A program made the position numbers and the translations under genes. The notes below the pieces were generated by a model that saw nothing but the letters and a program-made list of their open reading frames with translations, was not told where the DNA came from and did not search any database. From NCBI GenBank assembly GCA_035702665.1, contig DASSQD010000018.1, forward strand, positions 1 to 64,000: a DNA stretch of 64,000 bases, given 5' to 3'. The stretch comes from VBDM01 sp035702665. GTDB taxonomy: Bacteria; Pseudomonadota; Gammaproteobacteria; Burkholderiales; SG8-39. This document shows positions 24,623-33,335 of the stretch, one piece after another. Every line of letters starts with the position of its first letter. Position 1 is the stretch's first letter.

Positions 24623-25480
24623 TCAGGACAACCGCTTCCGTCGGAATCTGGAAAGAAGGTCGTCCAGATGGTCGGGGCTCGAGTAAACGAGGACGAGCGT
24701 GCCCGCGCCCTTTTTCCCGGGCCTGATGCGAACCGTCGTACCGACCTCCTCGGACACCTCTTCCTCGAGGCGGGCGATATCGCGGTCGGTGACTTTCCGC
24801 TTCGACTTTGACGATGGGTGAAGGATGGCGTTGACCAGCTCCTCGGTTTGCCTCACCGAGAGCGCGCGCGTCGCAACCCGCTTCGCCACCGATTCCTGCC
24901 TGCGCCCTTCCAGAGCGAGGAGCGCCCGCGCGTGACCCATCTCCAGCCTCCCATCGAGCACCATGGCCTGCACCGGCTTCTGCAGGTTGCGGAGCCTGAG
25001 CAGGTTCGTGGTCGCGGTGCGTGAGCGGCCGATGGCATCGGCGGCTTCTTGATGCGTGAGCTTGAACTCGTCGATCAGCCGCTGAACGCCGTTCGCCTCC
25101 TCGAGCGGATTGAGGTCCTCCCGTTGGATATTCTCGACGAGAGCCATGGCGAGCGCGGCAGAGTCGGGCACCTCGCGCACCAGCACCGGAACCTCCTCCA
25201 GCCCAGCGATCTTCGCGGCTCGCCAGCGCCGCTCGCCAGCGATGATCTCGTAGCGATCGCCACTGACTGGTCTCACGAGGATTGGCTGCATCAAGCCCTG
25301 CTTGCCGATCGATGCAGCGAGCTCCTGCAGCGATGCGTCGTCCATCTTCGTGCGCGGTTGGTAGCGGCCGCGCTGCAGTTGATCGACTCGCAGCGTCCCC
25401 TGATGCTCGGCCATCGGGGCGCCGCTCGAATCCCGGTCGAGCAGTGCATCCAAGCCCCTTCCTAGTCCCTTCAGCTTCAT
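24623..25480 (-). CDS. parB: Chromosome partitioning protein ParB
   Basis: A 285-residue ParB/Spo0J protein. The N-terminal CTPase/ParB domain has IAGERRWRAA and ENIQREDLNPLEEA. The central helix-turn-helix (LTHQEAADAIGRSRTATTN) binds parS, and a C-terminal dimerisation tail ends RFRRKRLS. The ATG at 25480 overlaps the parA stop (ATGA) and matches the family start MKLKGLGRGLDALL; the longer upstream frame only shadows parA. With ParA and the parS site at 28847 it segregates the origin. Confidence 0.97.
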   Translation of the reverse strand: MKLKGLGRGLDALLDRDSSGAPMAEHQGTLRVDQLQRGRYQPRTKMDDASLQELAASIGKQGLMQPILVRPVSGDRYEIIAGERRWRAAKIAGLEEVPVLVREVPDSAALAMALVENIQREDLNPLEEANGVQRLIDEFKLTHQEAADAIGRSRTATTNLLRLRNLQKPVQAMVLDGRLEMGHARALLALEGRRQESVAKRVATRALSVRQTEELVNAILHPSSKSKRKVTDRDIARLEEEVSEEVGTTVRIRPGKKGAGTLVLVYSSPDHLDDLLSRFRRKRLS

Positions 25481-26259
25481 GGCGTCACCGCCGCGAGGCC
25501 GTTGCGCGAAAGGATCTCCCCGACGAGCTCGACGTAGGCTTGGGAGCCCTTGCACTCGCGGTCGAGTTTTACCGCGGGCGCACCGTAGCTGGGTGCCTCG
25601 GCGAGACGCACGTTGCGCGGAATAACGGTCGCGTACACCTTGTCGCCGAAGTGCTCCTGCAGTTGCGCGGATACCTGCTGCGCAAGTGTGTTGCGCGGGT
25701 CGTACATCGTGCGCAACAGTCCCTCGATGTCGAGCCTCGGATTCAGGCTCTGGCGTACTTTCTTGATCGTATTGACCAGGTCGGACAGTCCTTCGAGCGC
25801 GTAGTACTCGCATTGCATCGGAATCATCACGGCGTGCGCAGCGACGAGGGCGTTCACCGTGAGCATGTTGAGTGCCGGGGGGCAATCGAGCAGGATGAAG
25901 TCGTACTGATCCGCAATCGACTTGAGCGCGGCCTTTAGGCGGGACTCGCGGTGCTCGAGGCCGACGAGCTCGACCTCGGCGCCGGCGAGATCGCGGTTGG
26001 CGGGAATCAGATCGTAGCCGCCTGCCTCGGACTTCTGACGGGCCGATTCCGCGGTCGCCAGCCCGAGCAGCACCTGGTACACCGATGTCTTCAGCACGCG
26101 CTTGTCGACGCCGCTCCCCATGGTGGCGTTTCCCTGCGGATCGAGGTCAACGAGCAGCACGCGCATTCCCGATTGCGCGAGACCTGCGGCAAGATTGACA
26201 CTGGTCGTGGTCTTGCCGACGCCGCCTTTCTGATTGGTGACCGCGAGGACGCGTGTCAT
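25477..26259 (-). CDS. parA: Chromosome partitioning ATPase ParA (Soj)
   Basis: A 260-residue deviant Walker ATPase. KGGVGKTT lies at residues 11-18, the Walker A' signature is followed by LLVDLDPQGNAT and FILLDCPP, and the DNA-binding C-terminal part is complete. It overlaps rsmG (26256-26259) and parB by four bases each, giving a coupled mnmG-rsmG-parA-parB operon as in many bacteria. It is a chromosomal rather than plasmid type by length and context. Confidence 0.98.
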   Translation of the reverse strand: MTRVLAVTNQKGGVGKTTTSVNLAAGLAQSGMRVLLVDLDPQGNATMGSGVDKRVLKTSVYQVLLGLATAESARQKSEAGGYDLIPANRDLAGAEVELVGLEHRESRLKAALKSIADQYDFILLDCPPALNMLTVNALVAAHAVMIPMQCEYYALEGLSDLVNTIKKVRQSLNPRLDIEGLLRTMYDPRNTLAQQVSAQLQEHFGDKVYATVIPRNVRLAEAPSYGAPAVKLDRECKGSQAYVELVGEILSRNGLAAVTP

Positions 26260-26909
26260 GCCCGCTCGATCAGAACCAAGTGCCGTCTCGCATCCAAGCC
26301 GGGAACGGTAAGAAGCTGCACGTCACTCACGCGAAACCCGGCGGGCATGCGATTGATCTCCTCGAGGGGGTAGACGCCCTTCATCGCGGCGATGACACCG
26401 CCGGGAGCGAGCAGATGTCCTACCCACTCGATGATCTCAGCGATTTCCCCGAGAGCTCGGGAAACGATACAGTCGAATCCCCGTGCGGGCCGCCACGATT
26501 CCGCGCGCTCGCATGCCACGCGGGCATTGGTCAGTCCAAGCTCCGCAATCGTTTGCCTGAGGAAAGCGCACTTCTTCTGATTGCTATCGAGGAGGTCGAT
26601 CTCTATGTCCGGCCTCGCGACGGCGATGGGAATGCCAGGAAAGCCAGCCCCGCTTCCCACGTCCAGCAAACGCCGGCCACGCAGATGGGGCACGATCGAG
26701 AGGCTATCCAGTAAGTGCACACTCGTTGACTTCGCCGCATCCCGTATGGCGGTCAGATTGTGGACTCGATTCCATTTCGTCAATAATTCAAGGTGTTGGA
26801 GCAATCTCGCCAACGCTTCAGGGGCTAAGTTGAGACCTAGCGCAGTCGTTCCAGATTCAAGCTGCCTATAGCGCTCCTCTAGCCTAGGTGCTGCAGTGAC
26901 TGTCATCAT
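26256..26909 (-). CDS. rsmG: 16S rRNA (guanine-527-N7)-methyltransferase RsmG
   Basis: A 217-residue SAM-dependent methyltransferase (GidB). It has NRVHNLTAIRD, the SAM-binding LLDVGSGAGFPGIP and VSRALGEIAEII. It modifies G527 of 16S rRNA. ATGA overlaps join it to mnmG upstream and parA downstream. A second in-frame ATG immediately follows the first, so the start is uncertain by one codon. Confidence 0.97.
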   Translation of the reverse strand: MMTVTAAPRLEERYRQLESGTTALGLNLAPEALARLLQHLELLTKWNRVHNLTAIRDAAKSTSVHLLDSLSIVPHLRGRRLLDVGSGAGFPGIPIAVARPDIEIDLLDSNQKKCAFLRQTIAELGLTNARVACERAESWRPARGFDCIVSRALGEIAEIIEWVGHLLAPGGVIAAMKGVYPLEEINRMPAGFRVSDVQLLTVPGLDARRHLVLIERA

Positions 26910-28801
26910 GCAGCAGATCTTTCCCGCAGCCTTGCCTGACGTTTCAAGTGAACGAGCAGGACTGAGATGGCCGCCGGCGTGATCCCCGATATCCGCGAGG
27001 CTTGGCCGATAGTTTCCGGCCGGTGCAGGCTGAGCTTCTGCCGCACTTCGACCGACAGCCCCCGCACTTCATCGTAATTCATCTCCGCGGGCAGGAGCAT
27101 ATATTCGTAATGCTCGTGGCGCTCGATCTCCTCGCGCTGGCGCGCGACGTATCCTTGATACTTGGCCTGGATCTCCACCTGCGCAGCCACCGCCGCGTCG
27201 GCAACGGCAGTTGTGTCCCCCGAAAGCCCAGCGAGCGAGGCATAGCTCACCCTCGGCCGCTTAAGCAGATCCAGCAACGAGTATTCACGCTCAATTGGGC
27301 CGCCGAGAACGCGCTCCGCGATTTCCGGGGCGAGAGATTTCGGGCTCACCCAGATTGACTTGAGACGCTCCTGCTCCCGCGCGATCGCATCGCGCTTGCG
27401 ACTAAACGCCGCCCAGCGAGCATCGTCGACGATGCCCAGCCGACGCCCGGATTCAGTGAGACGCAAGTCCGCATTGTCCTCGCGCAGCATCAGCCGATAC
27501 TCCGCGCGGCTAGTGAACATGCGATAGGGCTCGCTGACCCCACGGGTGACGAGGTCGTCGACCAGAACCCCGATATATGCTTCGTCTCGCCTGGGGCACC
27601 ACGCGGGCTCGCCCTTCACCAGGCGAGATGCATTGATCCCAGCGAGAATTCCTTGCGCTGCCGCCTCTTCGTATCCCGTCGTACCGTTGATCTGTCCGGC
27701 GAAGAACAACCCCGAAATCGATTTCGTCTCGAGCGATGATTTCAGGCTGCGCGGATCGTAATAGTCGTATTCGATGGCGTAGCCGGGCCGGAGGAGCTGC
27801 GCTCTTTCTAGGCCGCGAATGCTCCTCACCATTTCGAGCTGCACGTCGAAAGGAAGACTCGTCGAAATGCCGTTGGGGTAGAACTCGTTGGTCGTGAGCC
27901 CCTCGGGCTCTAGGAAGACCTGGTGGCTCGACTTCGCGGCGAAGCGATGGATCTTGTCCTCTATCGATGGGCAATAGCGCGGCCCGATCCCCTCGATCAC
28001 ACCGGTATACATCGGCGAGCGGTCAAGGTTGCCGCGGATGATCTCGTGGGTGCGTGGGTTCGTTTGCGTGATCCAGCAAGGGAGCTGGCGAGGATGCATT
28101 TCCGCGGTGCCCAAGAACGAAAACACCGGTACGGGATGGTCGCCGGGCTGAGGCGTCATCACGGAAAAATCGATGCTGCGACCGTCGAGCCGGGGCGGCG
28201 TGCCCGTTTTCAAGCGCCCGACCGGAAGCTTCAGCTCGCGAAGGCGCGCAGCTAGGCTGAGCGATGGGGGGTCTCCCGCGCGACCGGCCTGATAGCTGGA
28301 CAGACCGATGTGCACGAGCCCGGAGAGAAAGGTTCCTGTAGTAAGCACGACGGCGGGGGCTGAGAAGCACACGCCGAGCTTGGTCCTTACTCCCGAGACG
28401 CGATCGCCCTCGAGCACCAGATCGTCCACCGCGTCTTGAAAGAGCGTCAGATTGGCTTGGTTCTCCAGCCGCGAACGGATTGCGCGCTTATAGAGTAGTC
28501 GATCAGCTTGAGCGCGCGTTGCCCGCACCGCGGGCCCCTTGGAGGAATTCAGGATTCGAAACTGGATGCCGGCCTCGTCGGTCGCGATCGCCATGACTCC
28601 GCCGAGCGCATCTATCTCCTTGACTAGATGACCTTTACCGATCCCGCCAACGGACGGGTTACAGGACATCTGGCCCAGCGTTTCGAGGTTGTGTGTGACC
28701 AGCAGGGTCCTACAGCCGGCGCGGGCAGCAGCCAATGCGGCCTCGGTCCCCGCGTGGCCTCCGCCGACGACGACTATATCGAATTGAGCTGGGAAACTCA
28801 T
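26906..28801 (-). CDS. mnmG: tRNA uridine-5-carboxymethylaminomethyl modification enzyme MnmG (GidA)
   Basis: A 631-residue FAD enzyme. The FAD motif VVGGGHAGTEAA is at residues 11-22, the conserved CNPSVGGIGKGHLV follows, and the C-terminal helical domain that contacts MnmE and tRNA is intact. With MnmE (encoded about 3 kb away) it modifies the wobble uridine of several tRNAs. Start ATG 28801 gives the standard MSFPAQFDIVVVGGG N-terminus; a longer frame runs through the parS region and is not coding. Confidence 0.98.
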   Translation of the reverse strand: MSFPAQFDIVVVGGGHAGTEAALAAARAGCRTLLVTHNLETLGQMSCNPSVGGIGKGHLVKEIDALGGVMAIATDEAGIQFRILNSSKGPAVRATRAQADRLLYKRAIRSRLENQANLTLFQDAVDDLVLEGDRVSGVRTKLGVCFSAPAVVLTTGTFLSGLVHIGLSSYQAGRAGDPPSLSLAARLRELKLPVGRLKTGTPPRLDGRSIDFSVMTPQPGDHPVPVFSFLGTAEMHPRQLPCWITQTNPRTHEIIRGNLDRSPMYTGVIEGIGPRYCPSIEDKIHRFAAKSSHQVFLEPEGLTTNEFYPNGISTSLPFDVQLEMVRSIRGLERAQLLRPGYAIEYDYYDPRSLKSSLETKSISGLFFAGQINGTTGYEEAAAQGILAGINASRLVKGEPAWCPRRDEAYIGVLVDDLVTRGVSEPYRMFTSRAEYRLMLREDNADLRLTESGRRLGIVDDARWAAFSRKRDAIAREQERLKSIWVSPKSLAPEIAERVLGGPIEREYSLLDLLKRPRVSYASLAGLSGDTTAVADAAVAAQVEIQAKYQGYVARQREEIERHEHYEYMLLPAEMNYDEVRGLSVEVRQKLSLHRPETIGQASRISGITPAAISVLLVHLKRQARLRERSAA

Positions 28802-28846
28802 CGCAGAAGAACGGATTCTAAGGCCAAAACGCGCACCAATAACAGG

Positions 28847-28862
28847 CGTTTCACGTGAAACA
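28847..28862. promoter_or_regulatory. parS centromere site
   Basis: The 16-base sequence CGTTTCACGTGAAACA matches the consensus ParB-binding site TGTTTCACGTGAAACA at 15 of 16 positions and is palindromic apart from the outer base. It lies 46 bases upstream of mnmG, about 3.4 kb from parB and 7 kb from dnaA: the expected origin-proximal position. Confidence 0.92.
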
Positions 28863-28884
28863 TATCCGAACAGGAAACAAAAAA

Positions 28885-28903
28885 AGCCGTCTATAGGACG
28901 GCT
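28885..28903 (-). terminator. Rho-independent terminator of pckG
   Basis: On the minus strand a perfect 7-bp stem (AGCCGTC/GACGGCT, 5-base loop) is followed by seven T residues. It lies 22 bases after the pckG stop and upstream of mnmG, so it separates pckG transcription from the mnmG-rsmG-parAB operon. Confidence 0.88.
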
Positions 28904-28925
28904 CTTTCTGACGGCGCGAGTCTCC

Positions 28926-30758
28926 TTAGCCCAGAGACCGCTCCAATTCCGAACGGCGTGTCGCCAGCTCCTTAGGCAGGCGACTACCCAGCATCCTGAG
29001 CAGCTCGTCGTGGAGCTTGAGTTCGCGCTTCCATTCGGGAACATCGACCGAGCTGACCCGCCGGTACTTGTCACCGGTGAACTCTTCTAGCCCTTTCCAC
29101 TCCAGGTCCGCAAAAGCAGGAATGTGCCCGATCGGCGTTTCCACTCCCGCTGCCTCGCCTTTGCAGCGCTCTACGATCCATTTCAGCACGCGCATGTTCT
29201 CTCCGAATCCCGGCCAGATGAACTTGCCCGATGCATCGGTTCGAAACCAGTTGACGCAGAAGATCCGCGGGCGCTTGGCCACCGAGCGGCCGAGTTTCAG
29301 CCAATGGGCGAAATAGTCGCCCATGTTGTAACCAACAAAAGGGATCATTGCCATGGGATCGCGTCGGACCACGCCGACCTTACCCGTCGCCGCAGCAGTG
29401 GTCTCTGAGCCCATCGTCGCGGCGGCGTAGACTCCGGAATCCCAGTCGAAGGTTTCGGCGACCAAAGGGACCGTATCAGAACGACGCCCACCGAAGACGA
29501 AAGCGGAGATCGGAACGCCTTGGGGGTCTTCCCACGCGGAATCGATGGAGGGGCATTGCGACGCGGGAACGGTAAAGCGCGCGTTGGGGTGCGCAGCCTT
29601 TCTGCCGCAGTCCGGGGTCCACTCCTTGCCCTGCCAGTCCGTGAGGCGCGCAGGAGGCGTTTCGGTCATGCCCTCCCACCACACGTCCCCATCCGGCGTC
29701 ATCGCCACATTCGTGAAGATCGTGTTCTTTTCGATCATCTTCATGCAATTGGGGTTGGTCTTTGCCGAAGTGCCGGGAGCCACGCCGAAGAATCCAGCCT
29801 CCGGGTTAATGGCGTAGAACCGGCCGTCTCTACCCGGCTTGATCCACGCGATGTCCTCGCCCACGGTCGATACCTTCCACCCGTTGAAAGCCGGTGGCGG
29901 GATCAGCATGGCGAAATTGGTTTTGCCGCACGCCGAGGGGAAAGCCCCACTCACGTAGACCTTTTCCCCCGAAGGAGGGGTCACACCAAGAATGAGCATG
30001 TGCTCGGCGAGCCAGCCCTGCTCGCGTCCCATGATGGACGCGATGCGCAGCGAAAAGCACTTCTTGCCTAACAGGGCGTTGCCGCCGTATCCCGAGCCGA
30101 AAGACCAGATTTCCTTCGTCTCCGGATAGTGCACGATGTAGCGATGCTCCTTGCTGCACGGCCATCGCGCATCTTTCTCGCCGGACGCGAGCGGCGCCCC
30201 CACGGAGTGGACGCAAGGCACGAAGTGCCCATCCTCTCCAAGAATCTCCCACACTTTCTTTGACATTCGCGTCATCAGATGCATGCTGACGACAACGTAC
30301 GGTGAGTCCGTCAATTCGATGCCGATGTGGGCAATATGCGATCCAAGCGGCCCCATCGAGAACGGCACCACGTAAAGAGTGCGCCCGCGCATACACCCGT
30401 CGAATAGCTTGTCCAGCGTCCCGCGCATTTCGCGTGGATCCACCCAGTTATTGGTGGGCCCCGCGTCCTCCTTGCGCTCCGAGCAGATGAACGTTCGATC
30501 CTCGGTTCGGGCGACGTCGTTTGGATCGGAGAGCGCGAGATAACAGCCAGGGCGAAGCTTTGGATTGAGAGTCTTCAGCATTCCCGACTGGACCATCTCG
30601 CTGCACAGGCGGTCGTATTCCTGTCTGGACCCGTCGCACCACTGGATTCGGTCAGGTCGGGTGAGCGCGGCGATACGCGTCACCCATTCCTTGACGCCCG
30701 CGTGTTGCACGTTCGTCGGAGCACCGATATCAATAGCGGCAACATAGGGCTGATTCAT
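28926..30758 (-). CDS. pckG: Phosphoenolpyruvate carboxykinase, GTP-dependent
   Basis: A 610-residue GTP-type PEPCK catalysing oxaloacetate + GTP to phosphoenolpyruvate + CO2, the entry to gluconeogenesis. Visible are the N-terminal IQWCDGSRQEYDRL, the kinase loop GAFPSACGKTNFAML, FGSGYGGNALLGKK, and the guanine-binding region near PRIFCVNWF. ATG 30758 (MNQPYVAAI) was chosen over the longer frame to 30839 because its length and N-terminus fit the family and GAGG precedes it. A terminator follows. The neighbours are unrelated RNA-modification genes. Confidence 0.96.
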   Translation of the reverse strand: MNQPYVAAIDIGAPTNVQHAGVKEWVTRIAALTRPDRIQWCDGSRQEYDRLCSEMVQSGMLKTLNPKLRPGCYLALSDPNDVARTEDRTFICSERKEDAGPTNNWVDPREMRGTLDKLFDGCMRGRTLYVVPFSMGPLGSHIAHIGIELTDSPYVVVSMHLMTRMSKKVWEILGEDGHFVPCVHSVGAPLASGEKDARWPCSKEHRYIVHYPETKEIWSFGSGYGGNALLGKKCFSLRIASIMGREQGWLAEHMLILGVTPPSGEKVYVSGAFPSACGKTNFAMLIPPPAFNGWKVSTVGEDIAWIKPGRDGRFYAINPEAGFFGVAPGTSAKTNPNCMKMIEKNTIFTNVAMTPDGDVWWEGMTETPPARLTDWQGKEWTPDCGRKAAHPNARFTVPASQCPSIDSAWEDPQGVPISAFVFGGRRSDTVPLVAETFDWDSGVYAAATMGSETTAAATGKVGVVRRDPMAMIPFVGYNMGDYFAHWLKLGRSVAKRPRIFCVNWFRTDASGKFIWPGFGENMRVLKWIVERCKGEAAGVETPIGHIPAFADLEWKGLEEFTGDKYRRVSSVDVPEWKRELKLHDELLRMLGSRLPKELATRRSELERSLG

Positions 30759-30893
30759 TCCTGGGGCCTCGCGAAACCGATGGCGCTCCATATCTCCCGC
30801 CATCAGTCGAGAAATGAGTAAGGGATCGAACTCTATCACGATCTCGCGGATCTATAAAAACGCATTATTAAACAATATATTACGTAAATAGCG
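30759..30893 (-). promoter_or_regulatory. A+T-rich upstream region of pckG
   Basis: A 135-base gap. Its distal part (30852-30892) is strikingly A+T rich (TATAAAAA, ATTATTAAA, ATATATTACGTAAAT) against a GC-rich background. This is the likely pckG promoter, but no single -35/-10 pair stands out. A TACGTA dyad could be a regulator site. Confidence 0.4.
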
Positions 30894-31934
30894 TCAGCGG
30901 CCCCAGGCCTGTCTGAGACGGCGGGCGAGCCTGAAAGTCGGAGCTGTAGTCGTTACCAGAATGATGACCCGCGTCACGTGCGCCGCGGTGACCAGAGGCA
31001 CGCCCAGTTGGAGGACCTTCGCCGTCACGCACATCTCCGCCATCCCTCCGGGCGCGGTCGCGAGCACCATGGTCGCTATCGGCACCCCTCCTGCAACAGC
31101 CAGCCCCCACCCTGCCAGCGCCGAGGCGATCATCGCGAGCGCTACCGACAGGCTGACGACGCCCATGAAGCGTGGAGATGTCCTCAACGACTCGCGCTCG
31201 AAGCTCGATCCCAACGAGCAGCCGATCAGCAGCTGTGCGGCATTCGCCAGCCAAGTCGGAACTGCGGAAAGGGTGACGCCGTTCAACGTCAAGGCCACGG
31301 ACACGCACAGCGGCCCCAGCATCCACGCGTTGGGCAAATGCAGCCTCGCGAGCCCAGTCCCCGCCGCGGTGGCGATGCCGAGCAATGCGACAAGACCCAG
31401 GGCGTCGACGGACACTTGCGCCGGACGGTAGATGTCCGCACCGTGCAGGCCTGAAGCGGTGAATGCAAAGGGCACAATCACCACGACGATGAAGACGCGC
31501 AAGGCTTGAGCGAGGACCACGCGATCGAGGCGCGCGCCGAATCTTTCTCCGAGAACGGTCATCTCCGCCGCGCCCCCCGGAACGCTGCAGAAGAGCGCGG
31601 TCGTAGCGTCGACGGCGGCACCCCGCATCAGAAACCAGCCGCTCGCGTAGGCGAGGAGCACGGCGAGCAGGGCTGCCGCCAGCAGCAAGTACCAATGCGC
31701 CGCGACCTCGCCAGCGACTGCGGGCGTGAAATACAAGCCGAGCGCGCAGGCGATGGTCAGCTGCCCGGCCGCCCTGCCTCCGCGCGGGGCGGCAACCCGG
31801 GCGCCAAGGAACTTGACGAGCGCCATCACCAGAAGGGGCCCAACCATCCAGGGCAGCGGCGCGTGCAAGGCGCTGAACAGCGTCCCGCTTGCCCCGCAAA
31901 TTACGAGCGCACTCAGCATGGGAAAGTGTTTCAT
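30894..31934 (-). CDS. AbrB-family integral membrane protein (COG3180)
   Basis: A 346-residue protein with about ten hydrophobic segments. It has two internally similar halves, each with a PWMVGPLLVMAL / AWMLGPLCVSVAL motif and a CSVPGGAAEM / ATAPGGMAEM motif. This is the duplicated AbrB membrane family, often mislabelled ammonia monooxygenase. Function is unknown and transport is only suspected. It lies 8 bases after mnmE on the same strand and may be co-transcribed with it. Confidence 0.85.
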   Translation of the reverse strand: MKHFPMLSALVICGASGTLFSALHAPLPWMVGPLLVMALVKFLGARVAAPRGGRAAGQLTIACALGLYFTPAVAGEVAAHWYLLLAAALLAVLLAYASGWFLMRGAAVDATTALFCSVPGGAAEMTVLGERFGARLDRVVLAQALRVFIVVVIVPFAFTASGLHGADIYRPAQVSVDALGLVALLGIATAAGTGLARLHLPNAWMLGPLCVSVALTLNGVTLSAVPTWLANAAQLLIGCSLGSSFERESLRTSPRFMGVVSLSVALAMIASALAGWGLAVAGGVPIATMVLATAPGGMAEMCVTAKVLQLGVPLVTAAHVTRVIILVTTTAPTFRLARRLRQAWGR

Positions 31935-31942
31935 TGCGTCGA

Positions 31943-33295
31943 CTACTTCCCGACGCAGAAGCGCGAAAAAATTTCGCCCAAGAGATCGTCCGCCGAAACG
32001 TCCCCCGTTATCGAGCCGAGTTCGCGCTGCGCGAGGCGAAGCTCCTCTGCGAGGATCTCGGTCCTCGCGGCGCCGCTCCTGCCGCGCTCGAGCGCGGCAG
32101 CGGCGCGCTCCAACGCGACGAGATGCCGCTCACGCGCCATGAAGACATCCTCTCCTTGCGACTGCCAGCCCGCCAGTTTCAGCAATGCCGCGCGTAGGCT
32201 TTCAATGCCCGCTCCCGTCTTCGCCGAAACGTGAACGCGCCATCCATGCTCATTCTCCTCGGCCCGAGGCGATTCGCCGGACAGGTCGATCTTGTTGAAC
32301 ACTGTCACCGGCCTAAGCCCAGCCGGGAGCCGCTGCGCGATAGCGCTGTCCGCAACCGTGATTCCGTCGCGGGCGTCCACGATCAGCAGCATCGCATCGG
32401 CCTGACCGATCGCTTCCCATGCACGGGCAATGCCGATCGCCTCGACGGCGTCGTCGGTCTCGCGCAATCCCGCCGTGTCGATGACGCTCATGGGTACGCC
32501 GTCGATCTGAATCGTCTGGCGAACCGCATCTCTCGTCGTCCCGGGGATCTCGGTGACGATGGCAAGATCCTCGCCCGCAAGCCGGTTGAGTAGGGAGGAC
32601 TTGCCGACGTTGGGCCGCCCCGCCAGAACCACGTGCAGTCCGCTGCGCAACACGCTGCCCTGGCGCCCGAGCAAGAGCGCACGCGCTATCTGTTCCTCCA
32701 GCCGGGCGAGGCGCAGGCGAGCATCCTCGCGGTCAAGCGGGTCGACGTCCTCCTCGGGAAAATCGAGCGTCGCCTCGACCAGAACTCGCAGGTCGACGAG
32801 CTCTTGGACGAGGCCGCGGATGCGCTCGGAGAACTCCCCGCGCAGCGACCGCAGGGCGCACTTAGCGGCGGCTTCCGTCGCCGCATCGATCAGGTCGGCG
32901 ACACCCTCGGCCTGGGCAAGGTCGAGCTTCTCGTTCAAGTAGGCGCGGCGGCTAAATTCCCCCGGCTCTGCGAGGCGGGCGCCCAACTCGAGGCAGCGAC
33001 GCAGGATCAGCTGTAGCACGACCGGGCCGCCGTGGCCCTGGAGTTCGAGCACATCCTCGCCTGTATACGACGCGGGCGCCGGAAAGAAAAGGGCGATCCC
33101 GTCGTCAAGCGGCTCCCCGCCAGCGCTCCTGAAGATGCTGCGAGTAGCCACGCGCGCGGCCGGCGTGCGACCCAGGAGCCCCGATGCCAGAACATTCAGG
33201 TTCTTGCCCGAAACCCGCACTATCCCGATGCCGGCTCTGCCCGCCGCGGTCGCGATGGCCGCGATGACATCGGTATCGGACGGTGCTGCCATCAT
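31943..33295 (-). CDS. mnmE: tRNA modification GTPase MnmE (TrmE)
   Basis: A 450-residue protein: N-terminal formyl-THF-binding domain (IAAIATAAGRAGIGIVRVSG), an internal GTPase with GRPNVGKSSLLN and DTAGLRETDD, and the catalytic C-terminal FCVGK. It partners MnmG in wobble-uridine modification. It ends the rpmH-rnpA-yidD-yidC-mnmE operon, 40 bases after yidC. Two consecutive ATG codons leave the start ambiguous by one residue. Confidence 0.98.
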   Translation of the reverse strand: MMAAPSDTDVIAAIATAAGRAGIGIVRVSGKNLNVLASGLLGRTPAARVATRSIFRSAGGEPLDDGIALFFPAPASYTGEDVLELQGHGGPVVLQLILRRCLELGARLAEPGEFSRRAYLNEKLDLAQAEGVADLIDAATEAAAKCALRSLRGEFSERIRGLVQELVDLRVLVEATLDFPEEDVDPLDREDARLRLARLEEQIARALLLGRQGSVLRSGLHVVLAGRPNVGKSSLLNRLAGEDLAIVTEIPGTTRDAVRQTIQIDGVPMSVIDTAGLRETDDAVEAIGIARAWEAIGQADAMLLIVDARDGITVADSAIAQRLPAGLRPVTVFNKIDLSGESPRAEENEHGWRVHVSAKTGAGIESLRAALLKLAGWQSQGEDVFMARERHLVALERAAAALERGRSGAARTEILAEELRLAQRELGSITGDVSADDLLGEIFSRFCVGK

Positions 33296-33335
33296 AGCTG
33301 CCTGGGCGCCCCAATTGCCCGGGCGGGCGGCGCGC

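Noticed and set aside
28802..29074. N-terminal extension of MnmG through an upstream open frame
   Set aside because: The extension lies over the parS site and terminator. The family N-terminus begins at 28801.
29233..29250. GGTTCGAAACC, resembling a tRNA T-loop
   Set aside because: It is inside pckG coding sequence and no acceptor or anticodon stem can be folded around it.
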